64,000 bases of DNA, taken from positions 868,001-932,000 of the forward strand of contig NZ_CP036267.1 in the NCBI RefSeq assembly GCF_007744255.1, in the 5' to 3' direction. Source of the DNA: Thalassoglobus polymorphus. GTDB taxonomy: Bacteria > Planctomycetota > Planctomycetia > Planctomycetales > Planctomycetaceae. Numbering within the stretch: the stretch's first letter is position 1; every line of letters begins with the position of its first letter. Position numbers and translations under genes: made by a program. The notes under the pieces were generated by a model, which did no database searches, was not told where the DNA came from, and worked only from the letters and a program-made list of their open reading frames with translations. Shown here in pieces: positions 16,216 through 26,262 of this stretch.

Positions 16216-18540
16216 ATGAACTCTTTAATGATGCCAATTCGAACTCTTTTCGCTGCGCTCATCGTATTGTCCACGTGCTCTTTTCTTACAGCCGACGACG
16301 ATCATTCACTACCTCCCGAATCTTTCGTCGCAGAGCATCTTCGACATGGGATGAAGCTTTACGAGAAACATTGCGCGAGCTGTCATGGATCATCGGGGCA
16401 GGGTGTCACAGACAAGTATGATGAGGCACTCTATGGTGATCAGTCTCTCGTCGAGCTGACTGAAATTATTCAGGAGACGATGCCGATTGAAGATCCTGAA
16501 ATTGTTGTTGACGAGGATGCCAAAGCTGTTGCGGAGTATTTATACGGCACTTTCTACACAGCTGAAGGGCGGGCAAAGAATCAGCCTCCCAGAGTTGATT
16601 TGGTTCGACTGACGAATGACCAGTTCTCCAACGCCATTACAGATTTGATGTCCAACTTCCTGGGGCGTGGAACCACCGATAAAACGCATGGGCTTTCTGC
16701 TGAGTATTTTGATTCTCGCAGAATGCAGCGAGATAAACGCAAAATCGAGCGTGTCGATCCAGTTGTCTCGTTTAACTTCAAAGAGGAAAGCCCTGGTGAG
16801 GAAATTGGGAAAGAAGAGTTCTCGATGCGCTGGGTCGGAGCTATTACAGCCCCTGAAACAGGCGATTACGAGTTCTGTGTGAAAACAGAAAACGGTTTTC
16901 GACTGTGGGTGAATAATAACAGTTCTGCACTGATCGATGGCTGGGTTGCCTCAGGGGGGGAGGTCATCGAGCATCGGCAAAAGATTCACCTCCTCGGTGG
17001 ACGCTCTTATCCGATTCGGTTGGATTACTTCAAATTCAAAGACAAGACTGCGTCTGTCGAACTGCGTTGGACTCCTCCGGGAGGGATCGACGATGTGATT
17101 TCCACTCGGTTTCTGACCAGGAAGTCTGTCCCCGAGAGTTTTGTGATCTCAACACCGTTCCCACCGGACGATGCAAGTTTAGGCTACGAACGAGGCTCAT
17201 CGATCTCAGCAGCTTGGAGGTCAGCAACCACTCAAGCGGCTATTGAAGTTGCCAACGGGGTTGTGTCGCGAATCGACCGCTTGGCAGGAGTAAAGCGAGA
17301 AGACGATAAGCGAGCCGAGAAAATCAAAACCTTCGCTTTCCGTTTTGTCGAATACGCATTCCGCCGACCTTTGACTGATGAGCAAAAAGAACTCTACGTC
17401 GAGAGCCAGTTTGCCAAGGCGGAAGACTTGGAAGAAGCAGTCAAAAGAATTGTGATACTGTCATTGCAGTCGCCTCATTTTCTTTACCCGGAACTGAGTT
17501 CCAAGCAAGTCGACGCATACGATGTTGCCAGTCGACTTTCGTTCAACCTCTGGGATTCACTCCCAGATCGAGCCTTGTTGCAAGCGGCCAGTCGAGGCGA
17601 ATTATTGAATGAAAATTCAGTTCGCCAGCACGCAGCACGGATGTTGAAAGATGATCGCGCCCATTACAAGATGCGAGGGTTCTTTCATGACTTGCTTCCG
17701 TATCACGAAGCAACGGACCTGACTAAAGATTCCGAAGCGTTCCCGGAATTCGATGCGAAGCTTCTGTCTGATTTAAAAACTTCCCTCGACTTGTTTATTG
17801 ACGATATCGTTTGGAGTGAGACTTCGGATTACCGCGAGTTGCTGCTCTCGAACGAAATGTTTATGAACCCTCGCCTGGCGAAATTCTACGATGCCAAAAT
17901 CCAAGGTGGAGAAGAGTTCGAAAAGGTCTCATTTGATCCTCAGCAACGCTCGGGAGTGGTGACTCATCCATTTTTACTTTCAGCGTTGTCCTACCATCAA
18001 ACGACCTCTCCAATTCATCGCGGCGTCTTTATGACGCGGAAGATTTTGAATCGCTCGCTCAAGCCGCCGCCAATTGCGACGGAATTCAAAGACAGCACGT
18101 TTGACCCCTCTCTAACAATGCGAGAGAAGGTCGCTGAGCTCACAAAATCTAAAGCTTGCATGACCTGCCATAGCACGATCAATCCGCTCGGCTTCAGCTT
18201 GGAGAACTACGATGCAGTTGGTCGATACCGAACAATAGACAACAAAAAGCCAATCAATGCCAAAAGCGACCTCGTTGTCTCCAGTGACAAAACAATCACC
18301 TTGACCGGGCCGCGTGATGTCGCGGAATACGCAGTCAGCGATGAGCAGGCACAACGAGGATTCATTGAACATCTGTTTCACCATCACGTCAAACAAGCAG
18401 CACGAGCTTACGGTGATGAAACTCTCGAAGAACTCCGCGTCGGATTTGTGAAATCTGACTATAATATCCAGAAGCTTCTCATTGAGATGAATGTCCAGAC
18501 AGTCCTTCACGGGGCTTCAGCGACGAAAGGAAAGAAGTAG
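16216..18540 (+). CDS. DUF1592-type protein: cytochrome c, PA14 and planctomycete cytochrome domains
   Basis: 774 residues with a signal peptide (cleavage near residue 26). Domains in order are: a monohaem cytochrome c domain with CASCH at 53-57; DUF1587-like; PA14 at about 155-295 ([17 protein letters not shown]), a sugar-binding beta-barrel; then the DUF1592/DUF1588/DUF1585 series, with a second CMTCH near residue 648 in [16 protein letters not shown]. Such proteins are a planctomycete hallmark. They are periplasmic, may combine electron transfer with carbohydrate binding, and have no proven substrate. The gene lies two bases before the DUF1552 gene, which nearly always accompanies it, so the two form an operon. 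Confidence 0.92.
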   Translation: MNSLMMPIRTLFAALIVLSTCSFLTADDDHSLPPESFVAEHLRHGMKLYEKHCASCHGSSGQGVTDKYDEALYGDQSLVELTEIIQETMPIEDPEIVVDEDAKAVAEYLYGTFYTAEGRAKNQPPRVDLVRLTNDQFSNAITDLMSNFLGRGTTDKTHGLSAEYFDSRRMQRDKRKIERVDPVVSFNFKEESPGEEIGKEEFSMRWVGAITAPETGDYEFCVKTENGFRLWVNNNSSALIDGWVASGGEVIEHRQKIHLLGGRSYPIRLDYFKFKDKTASVELRWTPPGGIDDVISTRFLTRKSVPESFVISTPFPPDDASLGYERGSSISAAWRSATTQAAIEVANGVVSRIDRLAGVKREDDKRAEKIKTFAFRFVEYAFRRPLTDEQKELYVESQFAKAEDLEEAVKRIVILSLQSPHFLYPELSSKQVDAYDVASRLSFNLWDSLPDRALLQAASRGELLNENSVRQHAARMLKDDRAHYKMRGFFHDLLPYHEATDLTKDSEAFPEFDAKLLSDLKTSLDLFIDDIVWSETSDYRELLLSNEMFMNPRLAKFYDAKIQGGEEFEKVSFDPQQRSGVVTHPFLLSALSYHQTTSPIHRGVFMTRKILNRSLKPPPIATEFKDSTFDPSLTMREKVAELTKSKACMTCHSTINPLGFSLENYDAVGRYRTIDNKKPINAKSDLVVSSDKTITLTGPRDVAEYAVSDEQAQRGFIEHLFHHHVKQAARAYGDETLEELRVGFVKSDYNIQKLLIEMNVQTVLHGASATKGKK

Positions 18541-18542
18541 CT

Positions 18543-19859
18543 ATGTTAAACCGTTCACGAAGAGAATTTTTGAAGCAAACCGGGATTTCCGCCGCCGCTT
18601 TGCCTTTTATCCTTAATCTTCCAAGTCTCGCCTTTGCGAACTCGGCGCAACGGAAGCAGCGAGTGTTGTTCATGTTCAGCCCGAACGGAACAATTCTCAA
18701 TGAGTTCTGGCCAGAAAAAATAGGGAAAGATTTCGATCTCAAGCGGATTCTCAAACCTCTCGAACCCTGGAAAGACCAGATGCTGGTCCTCAAGGGGGTT
18801 TCGAATAAAGTGCGTGGTGATGGTGACTCCCACATGCGCGGAATGAGTTGTGTTCTGACAGGAAAAGAACTCTTCCCCGGGAACATTCAGGGTGGTTCAC
18901 ATACCCCGGCAGGTTGGGCAAGTGGAATTTCTATCGACCAGGAAATTACCAACTTCTTCCAACAGCAGGAGGCAACACGTACTCGTTTCGGCTCGCTTGA
19001 GTTCGGAGTTTGTGTCACGGAACGTGCTGACCCGTGGACTCGCATGTCATACGACGGTCCAAACAAACCGGTCGCTCCGATTGAAGATCCTTATCAGATG
19101 TTCAATAAGATGTACGGAAATGTCCGGGACCAAGCTGCCGTTCAAAGTATCCTCGATGACCTCTCGACCGACCTCAACAAGGTCCGCTCGCTGGTGAGTA
19201 GTGAAGATCGTCATCTGATCGATGATCATGCCGATCTCGTCCGTGATATGGAACGGGATATGAAAGCAGCTGCCGAACAAAAACTGGCACATGATCCGCC
19301 CGAGTTCGAAGTCGGTGTCCCGATTGCTAACGATCACATGCCGGAAATCAGCAAGATGCAAACGGACTTGCTCGTCAACTCGTTTGCCAACGATATGGCC
19401 CGCGTCGCGACATTGCAGTACACCAAGTCTGTCGGCAATGCCAAAATGAAATGGCTCGGGATTGAAGAAGGGCACCATACGCTCTCACACGAACCCGATG
19501 CCAACGCTGAGGCTCAAGAGAAACTCACAAAGATTAATGTCTGGTTTGCTGAGCAACTCGCCTATCTGGTCACTCGATTAGCAGAGACTCCAGAACCGGG
19601 CGGAGAAGGCTCGTTGCTCGACAACACACAAATCGTGTGGACCAACGAACTCGGAAAGGGGAACTCGCACACTCTGAATAATATCCCGTGGGTGCTCCTG
19701 GGAGGCGGCAGCAATTTCAATACTGGTCGCTCACTCAACTACAACAATACTCCTCATAACCGACTCCATATGGCACTCGCCCATAGTGTCGGACACAACA
19801 TCGAAACTTTCGGGAATCCAAGCTTGTGCAAAGGTGGTCCTTTAGACGACCTGACATAA
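18543..19859 (+). CDS. DUF1552 protein exported by the Tat pathway
   Basis: 438 residues. The N-terminus [20 protein letters not shown] is a twin-arginine signal, so the protein is probably folded and cofactor-loaded before export. The remainder matches the DUF1552 family ([32 protein letters not shown]-like segment, [19 protein letters not shown]), related in fold to DUF1501/alkaline-phosphatase-like proteins. It is translationally close to the DUF1592 gene (two-base gap), and the pair is conserved across planctomycetes. The reaction is unknown. Confidence 0.92.
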   Translation: MLNRSRREFLKQTGISAAALPFILNLPSLAFANSAQRKQRVLFMFSPNGTILNEFWPEKIGKDFDLKRILKPLEPWKDQMLVLKGVSNKVRGDGDSHMRGMSCVLTGKELFPGNIQGGSHTPAGWASGISIDQEITNFFQQQEATRTRFGSLEFGVCVTERADPWTRMSYDGPNKPVAPIEDPYQMFNKMYGNVRDQAAVQSILDDLSTDLNKVRSLVSSEDRHLIDDHADLVRDMERDMKAAAEQKLAHDPPEFEVGVPIANDHMPEISKMQTDLLVNSFANDMARVATLQYTKSVGNAKMKWLGIEEGHHTLSHEPDANAEAQEKLTKINVWFAEQLAYLVTRLAETPEPGGEGSLLDNTQIVWTNELGKGNSHTLNNIPWVLLGGGSNFNTGRSLNYNNTPHNRLHMALAHSVGHNIETFGNPSLCKGGPLDDLT

Positions 19860-20044
19860 GCACTTTTCAAGATTTTTCGTCCCCGTGAAGATCATTTTTG
19901 CGTCATTCGTAGAATGTTCTTCACGAGGCGGAACTTGAAACTCAAGGCTGAATTTGACCCGATTTCTTTTTGAATTCGGGGCCTGTTTCGCCTCCTGGCA
20001 ACGACCAGTGGCAACCGGTTTCAGTGTTCATGTTGTTGCAACGG

Positions 20045-20079
20045 TCAGCGGTAATCGGAATCATTCTGATTACCGCTGA
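20045..20079. terminator. Hairpin between convergent genes
   Basis: TCAGCGGTAATC and GATTACCGCTGA form a perfect 12-base stem with an 11-base loop. It overlaps the stop codon of the minus-strand DUF1570 gene and could serve both convergent transcripts. There is no T-run. Confidence 0.5.
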
Positions 20080-21197
20080 TTTGCGTTCAGGCCGTCAATA
20101 AATCTGATGAATTTGACTTCGAGCCACTGAAGATCTTTGCCAAACGCAGACTGGAAATCTGCCAGTCGTTCATCGGCCTGATACGGACCTTTCAGGGGAT
20201 CTCGCTGAGCAATCGTCTTGAGGTACCTGGCGTAGTTTGATGAATATTCCTCAGCCAGGAAATATGTGAGAGCCCACGCTTGAGAGTAGGCGTCTAAAGC
20301 ATTTTTCTGAAAGTATCGTTCGTCGTCAGCGATGAAGTCTGCGATGGTTTCACTGCGTTGTTCTTTGCAATATTCTTGAAATCTGAGCAGGCGGCTGCGG
20401 TTGATTGTCTCGCGTGAGGATACTCTTGAAGCATTCAGGATTCCGTCCGCTTCCAACATCGTTGCCAGTCCTTCTACAACCCAACGTGGATTTTGTCCAA
20501 TTCGAGAATGCAGCCCATTGTTGAACGCAAGTTGATGTATTCCTTCATGGATCAACGTGGAGACTGTTTGCTTCGAAAGGTCCGCCGTTTCACTTCGTGA
20601 AGAACCTCGGCGGTTGGAGCTTTGGCGAGGATCAGAAGCTTCAAACAGGGCGACTCGGTTCGTCATCGGATGATAATAGCCCTTCAAGTATGGGGTGAAG
20701 AACATTCCATCTGTCCGGCAATATTCGGCGAAGCTGTTTTCGTCCGGGAAGATGACCACGATGAGAGGGAACTCTGGCTGCACGATGGGGAGCCTGCGAA
20801 CGGAAATGTAACGGAAGAATGAGCGAGACATTTCCTCCAATGCCTCCGCGTATTTGCCAACTCGTTTTGCTGGTCCTGCGATCACGAACGAACCGCGAAT
20901 TTGAACCTCGAAAGATCTTCCAAGTTCCGCTTTCAGTTCATTTTTCGCTTCAACCAAAGATTGTGCTCGAAACGGTTTTGGGTGTTTTGCAAACTCGGTG
21001 ACGCGACTGAACAGCACCTGTGAGTACTGGCCATCCGTCGAGGCCAGCCAGCAAACCTGCTTGTTATGTGCGACGGGCTTTCCGATGTGTCGAGCGTCAC
21101 CAATATGCAGCTCGACTTGAGATTGAGCGTTCGCATTGGCTGCGATCGAAACGAGAGCAATAACGCCGATCAACAGATGTTGACAGATTCGACTCAT
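20070..21197 (-). CDS. Secreted DUF1570 peptidase-like protein
   Basis: 375 residues with a signal peptide (ANANA|QSQ). The central STLIHEGIHQLAFNNGL carries HEGIH, an HExxH zinc-peptidase motif, and is followed by PRWVVEGLATMLE, where the glutamate is a plausible third ligand (gluzincin arrangement). This is the DUF1570 pattern of planctomycetes. It is probably an extracytoplasmic metallopeptidase, though activity is unproven. The stop lies inside a 12-bp hairpin shared with the convergent DUF1552 gene. Confidence 0.85.
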   Translation of the reverse strand: MSRICQHLLIGVIALVSIAANANAQSQVELHIGDARHIGKPVAHNKQVCWLASTDGQYSQVLFSRVTEFAKHPKPFRAQSLVEAKNELKAELGRSFEVQIRGSFVIAGPAKRVGKYAEALEEMSRSFFRYISVRRLPIVQPEFPLIVVIFPDENSFAEYCRTDGMFFTPYLKGYYHPMTNRVALFEASDPRQSSNRRGSSRSETADLSKQTVSTLIHEGIHQLAFNNGLHSRIGQNPRWVVEGLATMLEADGILNASRVSSRETINRSRLLRFQEYCKEQRSETIADFIADDERYFQKNALDAYSQAWALTYFLAEEYSSNYARYLKTIAQRDPLKGPYQADERLADFQSAFGKDLQWLEVKFIRFIDGLNANQR

Positions 21198-21300
21198 AAC
21201 CTAACCGGTAGTGATTTTTTAGGAGTTGCCTGATGGTCAACTGTAGAGCGCCTCGGGCGAGAGTGCCCAGCAATTCGAAGAGCAGAGAGAAACCGTTCTG

Positions 21301-22656
21301 ATGAATCTCCCGGTTTTAACTGTTATGATGCCTGCGATGAGCTTACCCACCCAACATATCGACTTCATCCGATTGAGATGCAATCAGCTGCGCCGGTTGA
21401 GTCCTGGTCTGAATCGCTGCTGTTTGGTCATGATCACGGTGTCGGTCACGGTGTCGTTGTTCGCGTGCTTGCCAGCGATCGCCATCGACCGGGAAGATGT
21501 CTCGCTGCTGATTCATCAACTCAATGCAAACACGCGATCTGAACGGGTCCAGGCGGAGCGGCAACTCGTCGATTTAGGGGAAGAGATTCTGCCGCTCGTT
21601 AAACAGTTTCGGAAAACCAATCCAGAACTGGATTTTCAACTTCAAACTCTTCAGCGAAAAATACAAGCCGAGACGGCTGCTCGCGCATTGAAGGGAACTC
21701 TGATTTCGTTCCCTTCGAAGAAACCCATCACGTTGAGGGAGGCTGTTCAGCTCATTCATGCTCAATCAGAAATTGATGTCATCGTTGCACCCTCCGTGGA
21801 AGAGGTCGTCGTACAAATCGCAGAGGAGAAGCAGTCTTTCTGGAGTGCGATCGACAGCCTCAGTAAAAGTGGTGATCTCGGCTGGCTTCACGAGAACCAT
21901 TCGTTGTTGTTTTCTCCCCGAGCGCTTTTGAAGCATGGAGCAAAGGACTACCCAACCTGTTTTCGCGTGGCAGCTGTTCATCAAATTCCGCGGCAACTCT
22001 TCCGTGGAAGAAATCGAGACACGCTGACGAATATCGGCTTTCGAATCGATGTTGAACCGCACATCGAGCCTTTCTTTGTCAGAATCCACGATCAAGATTT
22101 TCGGTTAACCTCGTCGAATCAAGAGGCGTTACTTCCGTTCAGTCCCGACGCGAAGCGAGTTGTCGAGCGTGGTGCAAATCCGTGGTTCGAATTTTCAATC
22201 AGCTTTCTTAACAACAATCCCATTACAAGTGAGATTGTCGATGTCGACGGCAAGGGGGAACTCTTCTGCTCAGCTCGACAACAACTTCTCAGACGCTCTT
22301 TGGCCTCGCAATCCAAAGTGGCTGAACCGGTGCAAAGTTTTTCTGTTCAAGAACAGAGTGATTCCATTGTTGTGGATATCGCACTCCTGATGGACGAGGG
22401 GATCCAGCAATTGGACTCTCATCAACTTGCCCTGCTTCACCGGAATGCTTGGCTCGTGGTCGAAAATCAACAGCGAATCGAGCCGATTCGCAAAGAGGTG
22501 CTCAGGATTGAGGGGCTCAAGCATTCAGTTCAACTCACATTTCCTAAGCCGGAATCTGACTTGGACCAAATTGAGTTTCAGTATCTCTATCCAGAATTCC
22601 TGACGACCACCTCTTTTGAATTTTCAGTCAAAGGGATCGAATACCGGAGAAGATGA
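21301..22656 (+). CDS. Secreted protein of unknown function with HEAT-like and secretin-N-like segments
   Basis: 451 residues. A start at 21337 (MSLPTQHIDF) is also possible. One hydrophobic segment near residues 42-61 (MITVSVTVSLFACLPAIA) looks like a long-n-region signal peptide or anchor. Next comes a helical stretch SLLIHQLNANTRSERVQAERQLVDLGEEILP resembling one HEAT repeat. Then ITLREAVQLIHAQSEIDVIV recalls the N-terminal domains of secretin-type proteins. The C-terminal half is beta-rich. I do not recognise a family. It is divergent from the DUF1570 gene; both are extracytoplasmic and may share a regulatory region. Confidence 0.65.
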   Translation: MNLPVLTVMMPAMSLPTQHIDFIRLRCNQLRRLSPGLNRCCLVMITVSVTVSLFACLPAIAIDREDVSLLIHQLNANTRSERVQAERQLVDLGEEILPLVKQFRKTNPELDFQLQTLQRKIQAETAARALKGTLISFPSKKPITLREAVQLIHAQSEIDVIVAPSVEEVVVQIAEEKQSFWSAIDSLSKSGDLGWLHENHSLLFSPRALLKHGAKDYPTCFRVAAVHQIPRQLFRGRNRDTLTNIGFRIDVEPHIEPFFVRIHDQDFRLTSSNQEALLPFSPDAKRVVERGANPWFEFSISFLNNNPITSEIVDVDGKGELFCSARQQLLRRSLASQSKVAEPVQSFSVQEQSDSIVVDIALLMDEGIQQLDSHQLALLHRNAWLVVENQQRIEPIRKEVLRIEGLKHSVQLTFPKPESDLDQIEFQYLYPEFLTTTSFEFSVKGIEYRRR

Positions 22657-22828
22657 TTCTTTCAGCAGTCGTGATGCTTGGCCTGCTTGGCAGAGCAGGG
22701 GACCGTCGGCTCTCAACATGATTGGCTGAGGCAATGGTGACATGGGGCGAAGACGTAGCGGCGTCCGCAGCTTACAGCGTGGGAGTTTTAGCTCACCAGA
22801 GCGTTATCGCAGTTCTGAATTGATGTTC

Positions 22829-22885
22829 TCGCTCTGCTTCGTGGCGAACAGCAATTTTAGTGGTTGAACGAGCAAACTGCTCTAG
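22829..22885. repeat. Family A dispersed repeat, shortened copy
   Basis: CGCTCTGCTTCGTGGCGAACAGCAATTTTAG is joined to GAGCAAACTGCTCTAG. The middle part containing TTCTTCACGGGCAC is missing compared with other copies. Its right edge contains the thiS stop codon. Confidence 0.7.
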
Positions 22886-23085
22886 CCTCCGCCGACTAAA
22901 GTGACGATTTCGATCTCATCGCCGTTCTGCAGCTTGCAGTTGGAATGTTCTGTTCTCGGGATGAGTTCGCGATTGTTTTCAACTGCCAGGAATTTCGGAT
23001 TCTTTTCCAGTTGTTTCAGCAAATCCGCCACGCTCGCTCCGTTGTCGATAGTGTACTCTTCTCCATTCACTTTGATTTTAAGCAT
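22882..23085 (-). CDS. thiS: Sulfur-carrier protein ThiS
   Basis: 67 residues of the ubiquitin-like beta-grasp fold: [26 protein letters not shown] at the start and [12 protein letters not shown] at the end. The C-terminal Gly-Gly is adenylated by ThiF and converted to a thiocarboxylate that donates sulfur for the thiazole ring of thiamine. A MoaD-like role is possible, but length and ending fit ThiS. The frame is open upstream to 23175, but the ATG at 23085 gives the conserved start. It stands alone; thiG, thiF and other thi genes are not in the window. The TAG stop is the first three bases of a family A repeat. Confidence 0.85.
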   Translation of the reverse strand: MLKIKVNGEEYTIDNGASVADLLKQLEKNPKFLAVENNRELIPRTEHSNCKLQNGDEIEIVTLVGGG

Positions 23086-23302
23086 CGTCTTACTTTGTTG
23101 ATATGAATCAGCCGTTGCTGAAAAACATGCACTTTGATCTTTAATGTTTATCGTGCCCACGAAGCTCATTTTCATGACTTCAGAGAGAATTTTCCAGATG
23201 GCGGAACGTAATGACCGATAATGACATTGGTCTGGCCGGACACTTCAAGTGCCCGGCCAGACTCTGTGAGACATGTGCGTGCTTCTTTCCAAGAAGTCTC
23301 TC

Positions 23303-23382
23303 GTTCAGAAGCGAGCCAGAAACCTGAAACAGCTCGCTCAAATTTTGAGGAAAGCGACTATTTCAGAGGTTTTCGGACTGGG
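23303..23382. repeat. Family B dispersed repeat, copy 2
   Basis: AGCCAGAAACCTGAAACAGCTCGCTCAAATTTTGAGGAAAGCGAC...AGAGGTTTTCGGACTGG. It ends one base before the TAG stop of the DUF1080 gene on the minus strand. Confidence 0.7.
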
Positions 23383-23383
23383 G

Positions 23384-24286
23384 CTAATCTTGTTTTGCCG
23401 CTTCTGGCTTTGGACCTTTGCCAACTGGATACAGTTCCCAGCGGCGGACGAAGAGTTCTGCAAGTTCGGTTTGAATTTGTAGACGTCCGTACGATGGTTC
23501 AACATCGAAGGCTTCATTCACTTGAACGCCGTTGACGTATACGCTGATATGTCCACCATCGCAGATTGTGTCGATGCGTGTCCACTCTTCGCCGGGGCTG
23601 TCGACATCCTCTTTTCCACGAAATCCGAGGACATCTTTCCAGTCCGGGTCACGACCGTACCAGTTGATCCGTCGTCGGTTTTTGAGGTTAAAGACTTCTT
23701 TCTCTCCCCCTTTTTTCCAGATGACTTCGCCGTCACGATCGCGGTCGACTTCACAGGTCATCGACATTGGGAGAGCGTTTCCATCTTTGTCTTTACCGGC
23801 TACGAGAAGGAAGTCTCCGACTCCCCCTTCGATAATTTGAACTTCGATTGAGTGCATCCAGATCCCGTTGTATCCACCATCTGGACCTTGGCTGTGGACG
23901 AGTAATCCGGAATCTTTAGTGCGGTCTTTTCGAGTTTGCCAGGTGCGTGGTCCCCATTTGTATTCAAGGACGCAGTGGTAGTCGCGGTACTCTTTTTTCG
24001 AAACGAGAGATCCGAAACCGTCTCCACTGATGTGCAACAAGCCGTCGTTGACCTGAAAGATTTTCCGTGGGTCTTCGTACTTCGTGTCCTGCATGTAGGA
24101 GTAAAATTTGTCGAACGACTTTCCATCGAAGAGTTCGATTTTTTTCTCCGGTTTGATTGCTGATTCTCGTTTGGAATCTTCAGCAGAACAGAGGGAGAGA
24201 GTGTTACTCACCATCAAAATTCCGGCAGCGAGGCCGGTGAGGCTCGAATTCATTTTTAACTGTTTCGTAAACATCTGAAGTTTCAT
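23384..24286 (-). CDS. DUF1080 (3-keto-disaccharide hydrolase-like) secreted protein
   Basis: About 300 residues. The signal peptide is contained in MFTKQLKMNSSLTGLAAGILMVSNTLSLCSA. The true start could be 24316, 24286 or 24274; AGGATG eight bases upstream favours 24274. The mature part shows the LamG-like jelly-roll of DUF1080: FDGKSFDKFYSY, GFGSLVSKKEYRDYHCVLEYKW, GLLVHSQG, and a C-terminal WELYP. Family members have been described as 3-keto-disaccharide hydrolases or glycan binders. The sulfatase gene ends 45 bases or less upstream on the same strand, so the pair probably acts on sulfated polysaccharides; that is inferred from context. Confidence 0.88.
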   Translation of the reverse strand: MKLQMFTKQLKMNSSLTGLAAGILMVSNTLSLCSAEDSKRESAIKPEKKIELFDGKSFDKFYSYMQDTKYEDPRKIFQVNDGLLHISGDGFGSLVSKKEYRDYHCVLEYKWGPRTWQTRKDRTKDSGLLVHSQGPDGGYNGIWMHSIEVQIIEGGVGDFLLVAGKDKDGNALPMSMTCEVDRDRDGEVIWKKGGEKEVFNLKNRRRINWYGRDPDWKDVLGFRGKEDVDSPGEEWTRIDTICDGGHISVYVNGVQVNEAFDVEPSYGRLQIQTELAELFVRRWELYPVGKGPKPEAAKQD

Positions 24287-24331
24287 CCTTATCGAATTTA
24301 AAGTCTCTTCCGACATAAAACTGAATCTGAT

Positions 24332-25870
24332 CTACTGCGAGTCGACAGTGCTGAGTTTGTCGTACAGGGGGATCGGGAAGTCCGATTCCGGGATGCGGGT
24401 CTTGAGGTATTCCTGTTCCAGCCGTGCGACAATCTCTGGATGCACGGCGGCGAGATCGGTTGTTTCGTTTTGATCTTTTTCCAGATCGTAGAGTTCCCAG
24501 TCTGCGGGTGTTTTATTGAGAAGGTTGCGTCGAAGGGCTTTCCATTTTCCGTCGCGGATCGCCACGATTCCGCGATAGCCGTGGAATTCCCAGATCATGA
24601 GTTCTTCGCGAGGAGGGGCTTGTCCCCCTTTGAGCACAGATGTCAGGTCGATTCCGTCGAGTTGTTGATCTTTCGGTAGCTCCGCCCCTGCCACTGAACA
24701 GAGAGTCGGAAACCAATCCGGGAAATATGACGGAGTGTCAGTTTGGCTGTCAGCCTGAATCTTTCCAGGCCATTTCACGATGCAGGGGATGCGAATTCCA
24801 CCTTCATAGCAACTCCCTTTGAAGCCGTTGAGGCCACCGGCCGAATCGAAAAACGTGCAAGCTGCACCACCCACATGAAATTTCGGGTCTCGGCTGCCGT
24901 GTGTGGGGCCATTGTCGGAAGTGAAAACGACGAGAGTCTTGTCCGTGAGACCGTGCTTGTCCAATTGTTCTAGAATGGTCCCGACATGCTCATCTAAATC
25001 AGAAATCATGGAAGCGTAAGCCGCCCGTGGACGCGGGTGAGGAAGATAGCCATTTTGGCCCCGGTAGACTCCATTCTCTTTGTCCCATTCTTCCGGGTAC
25101 TGGTCGAGCCATGCCTGCGGTGGTTGCATGGAAACATGCGGCTCGACAAATGGTAAATAGAGGAAAAATGGCTTTGCTTTATTCTTGTTCAGAAATTTGA
25201 CTGCTTCATCCAGAATCAAATCGGGAGCGTAATTTTCAGCCCGGTAATCTTCAGCTTTGATCTCTCCTTCAGGTTTTCTGTCACGTCCCGGGATCGGATA
25301 TTTGTTGATGAGAACTTCGCGTTCGTTGCTGTCGAGGAACGGTGGGTAATAGCTGTGAGCGTTGCGTTGGCAGTTGTATCCGAAGTAGCGATCAAAACCT
25401 TGTTTGATCGGAGAACCGGATGTATTTGATGGGCCCAGTCCCCATTTCCCGAAGGCTCCTGTCGTATAGCCGGCTTGTTTCAAGACTTCAGCGATGGTGA
25501 CCACATCGGCTGTGAGCGGCCATTGTCCGGGGAAGATTCGGCCGTTTCCGGAATCTTTGTTTCCGCGAACCTGAGCATGGGCGAGGTTTTGACCGGTCAT
25601 CAATGTACAGCGGGCCGGAGCACAGACCGGGGCTCCGGTGTAATGTTGCGTGAATCGGATTCCCTCTTTTGCCAGTCGATCCAGATTCGGGGTGCGAATC
25701 TTCTTTTGTCCGTAACTTCCGAGTTCTCCATATCCCAAATCATCGGCAAGAATAAACACGATGTTTGTTTTTTCAGCCTGGGCGATCCCCGATGCACTGG
25801 CAAAATAAAAGATGCAGAGCAGGAGGCTCTTGGGAAGACGAGAAAGTGTCAGCTTGTGAGTTGTCATCAA
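24332..25870 (-). CDS. Sulfatase (arylsulfatase type)
   Basis: 512 residues with a signal peptide (GIAQA|EKTN). The type I sulfatase motif is CAPARCTLMTG (C83-x-P-x-R87); the cysteine must be converted to formylglycine by a maturation enzyme not found here. Metal ligands include LADDLGYGE (D43, D44) and FTSDNGPTHG. Length and order match family S1 of the alkaline phosphatase superfamily. Planctomycetes carry many such enzymes to desulfate algal glycans. It is followed directly by the DUF1080 gene on the same strand. Confidence 0.95.
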   Translation of the reverse strand: MMTTHKLTLSRLPKSLLLCIFYFASASGIAQAEKTNIVFILADDLGYGELGSYGQKKIRTPNLDRLAKEGIRFTQHYTGAPVCAPARCTLMTGQNLAHAQVRGNKDSGNGRIFPGQWPLTADVVTIAEVLKQAGYTTGAFGKWGLGPSNTSGSPIKQGFDRYFGYNCQRNAHSYYPPFLDSNEREVLINKYPIPGRDRKPEGEIKAEDYRAENYAPDLILDEAVKFLNKNKAKPFFLYLPFVEPHVSMQPPQAWLDQYPEEWDKENGVYRGQNGYLPHPRPRAAYASMISDLDEHVGTILEQLDKHGLTDKTLVVFTSDNGPTHGSRDPKFHVGGAACTFFDSAGGLNGFKGSCYEGGIRIPCIVKWPGKIQADSQTDTPSYFPDWFPTLCSVAGAELPKDQQLDGIDLTSVLKGGQAPPREELMIWEFHGYRGIVAIRDGKWKALRRNLLNKTPADWELYDLEKDQNETTDLAAVHPEIVARLEQEYLKTRIPESDFPIPLYDKLSTVDSQ

Positions 25871-26262
25871 GATTCAATTCTCTTTGAACGGTCAATTTTC
25901 AGGTCAATCGGTATGGCTTCTTCATGCCCGATTTTATGAGTTGTCATAGATTGTTGAACGGGCGATCGAAATTCAAGCGAATTCCGGCAGCTTCGGATTT
26001 TTGCAAAGAGTTTGCATTCCGTATCGTCTCGTCAGATCAATTTCAGATCGGTTGGTGACTTCTTTTGCTCCATGGGGATCATCTTTCGATTTAGAGCAAA
26101 GAGAGTGAAGGCAAAGCGAAGAATGGTCCGGGCTTTATCATCAATCCTTTTCGGAGACATGAGAACTCGCAAACGTTCTCATTTTGCTGAAGGAATGATT
26201 GAAAAGCAACTCGCTTTCCTCGAATTCGTCTGTGCACGGTCAAACCGCTCAGGCACTCATTC
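25871..26262. other. 390-bp intergenic stretch with no recognised feature
   Basis: It lies upstream of the sulfatase and downstream of queA. It must hold the sulfatase promoter, but no clear -35/-10 pair, hairpin or dispersed repeat stands out. Confidence 0.4.

Noticed and set aside
19898-19950. Possible additional family A copy (TTCTTCACGAGGCGGAACTTG)
   Set aside because: Only a short partial similarity; ends not found.
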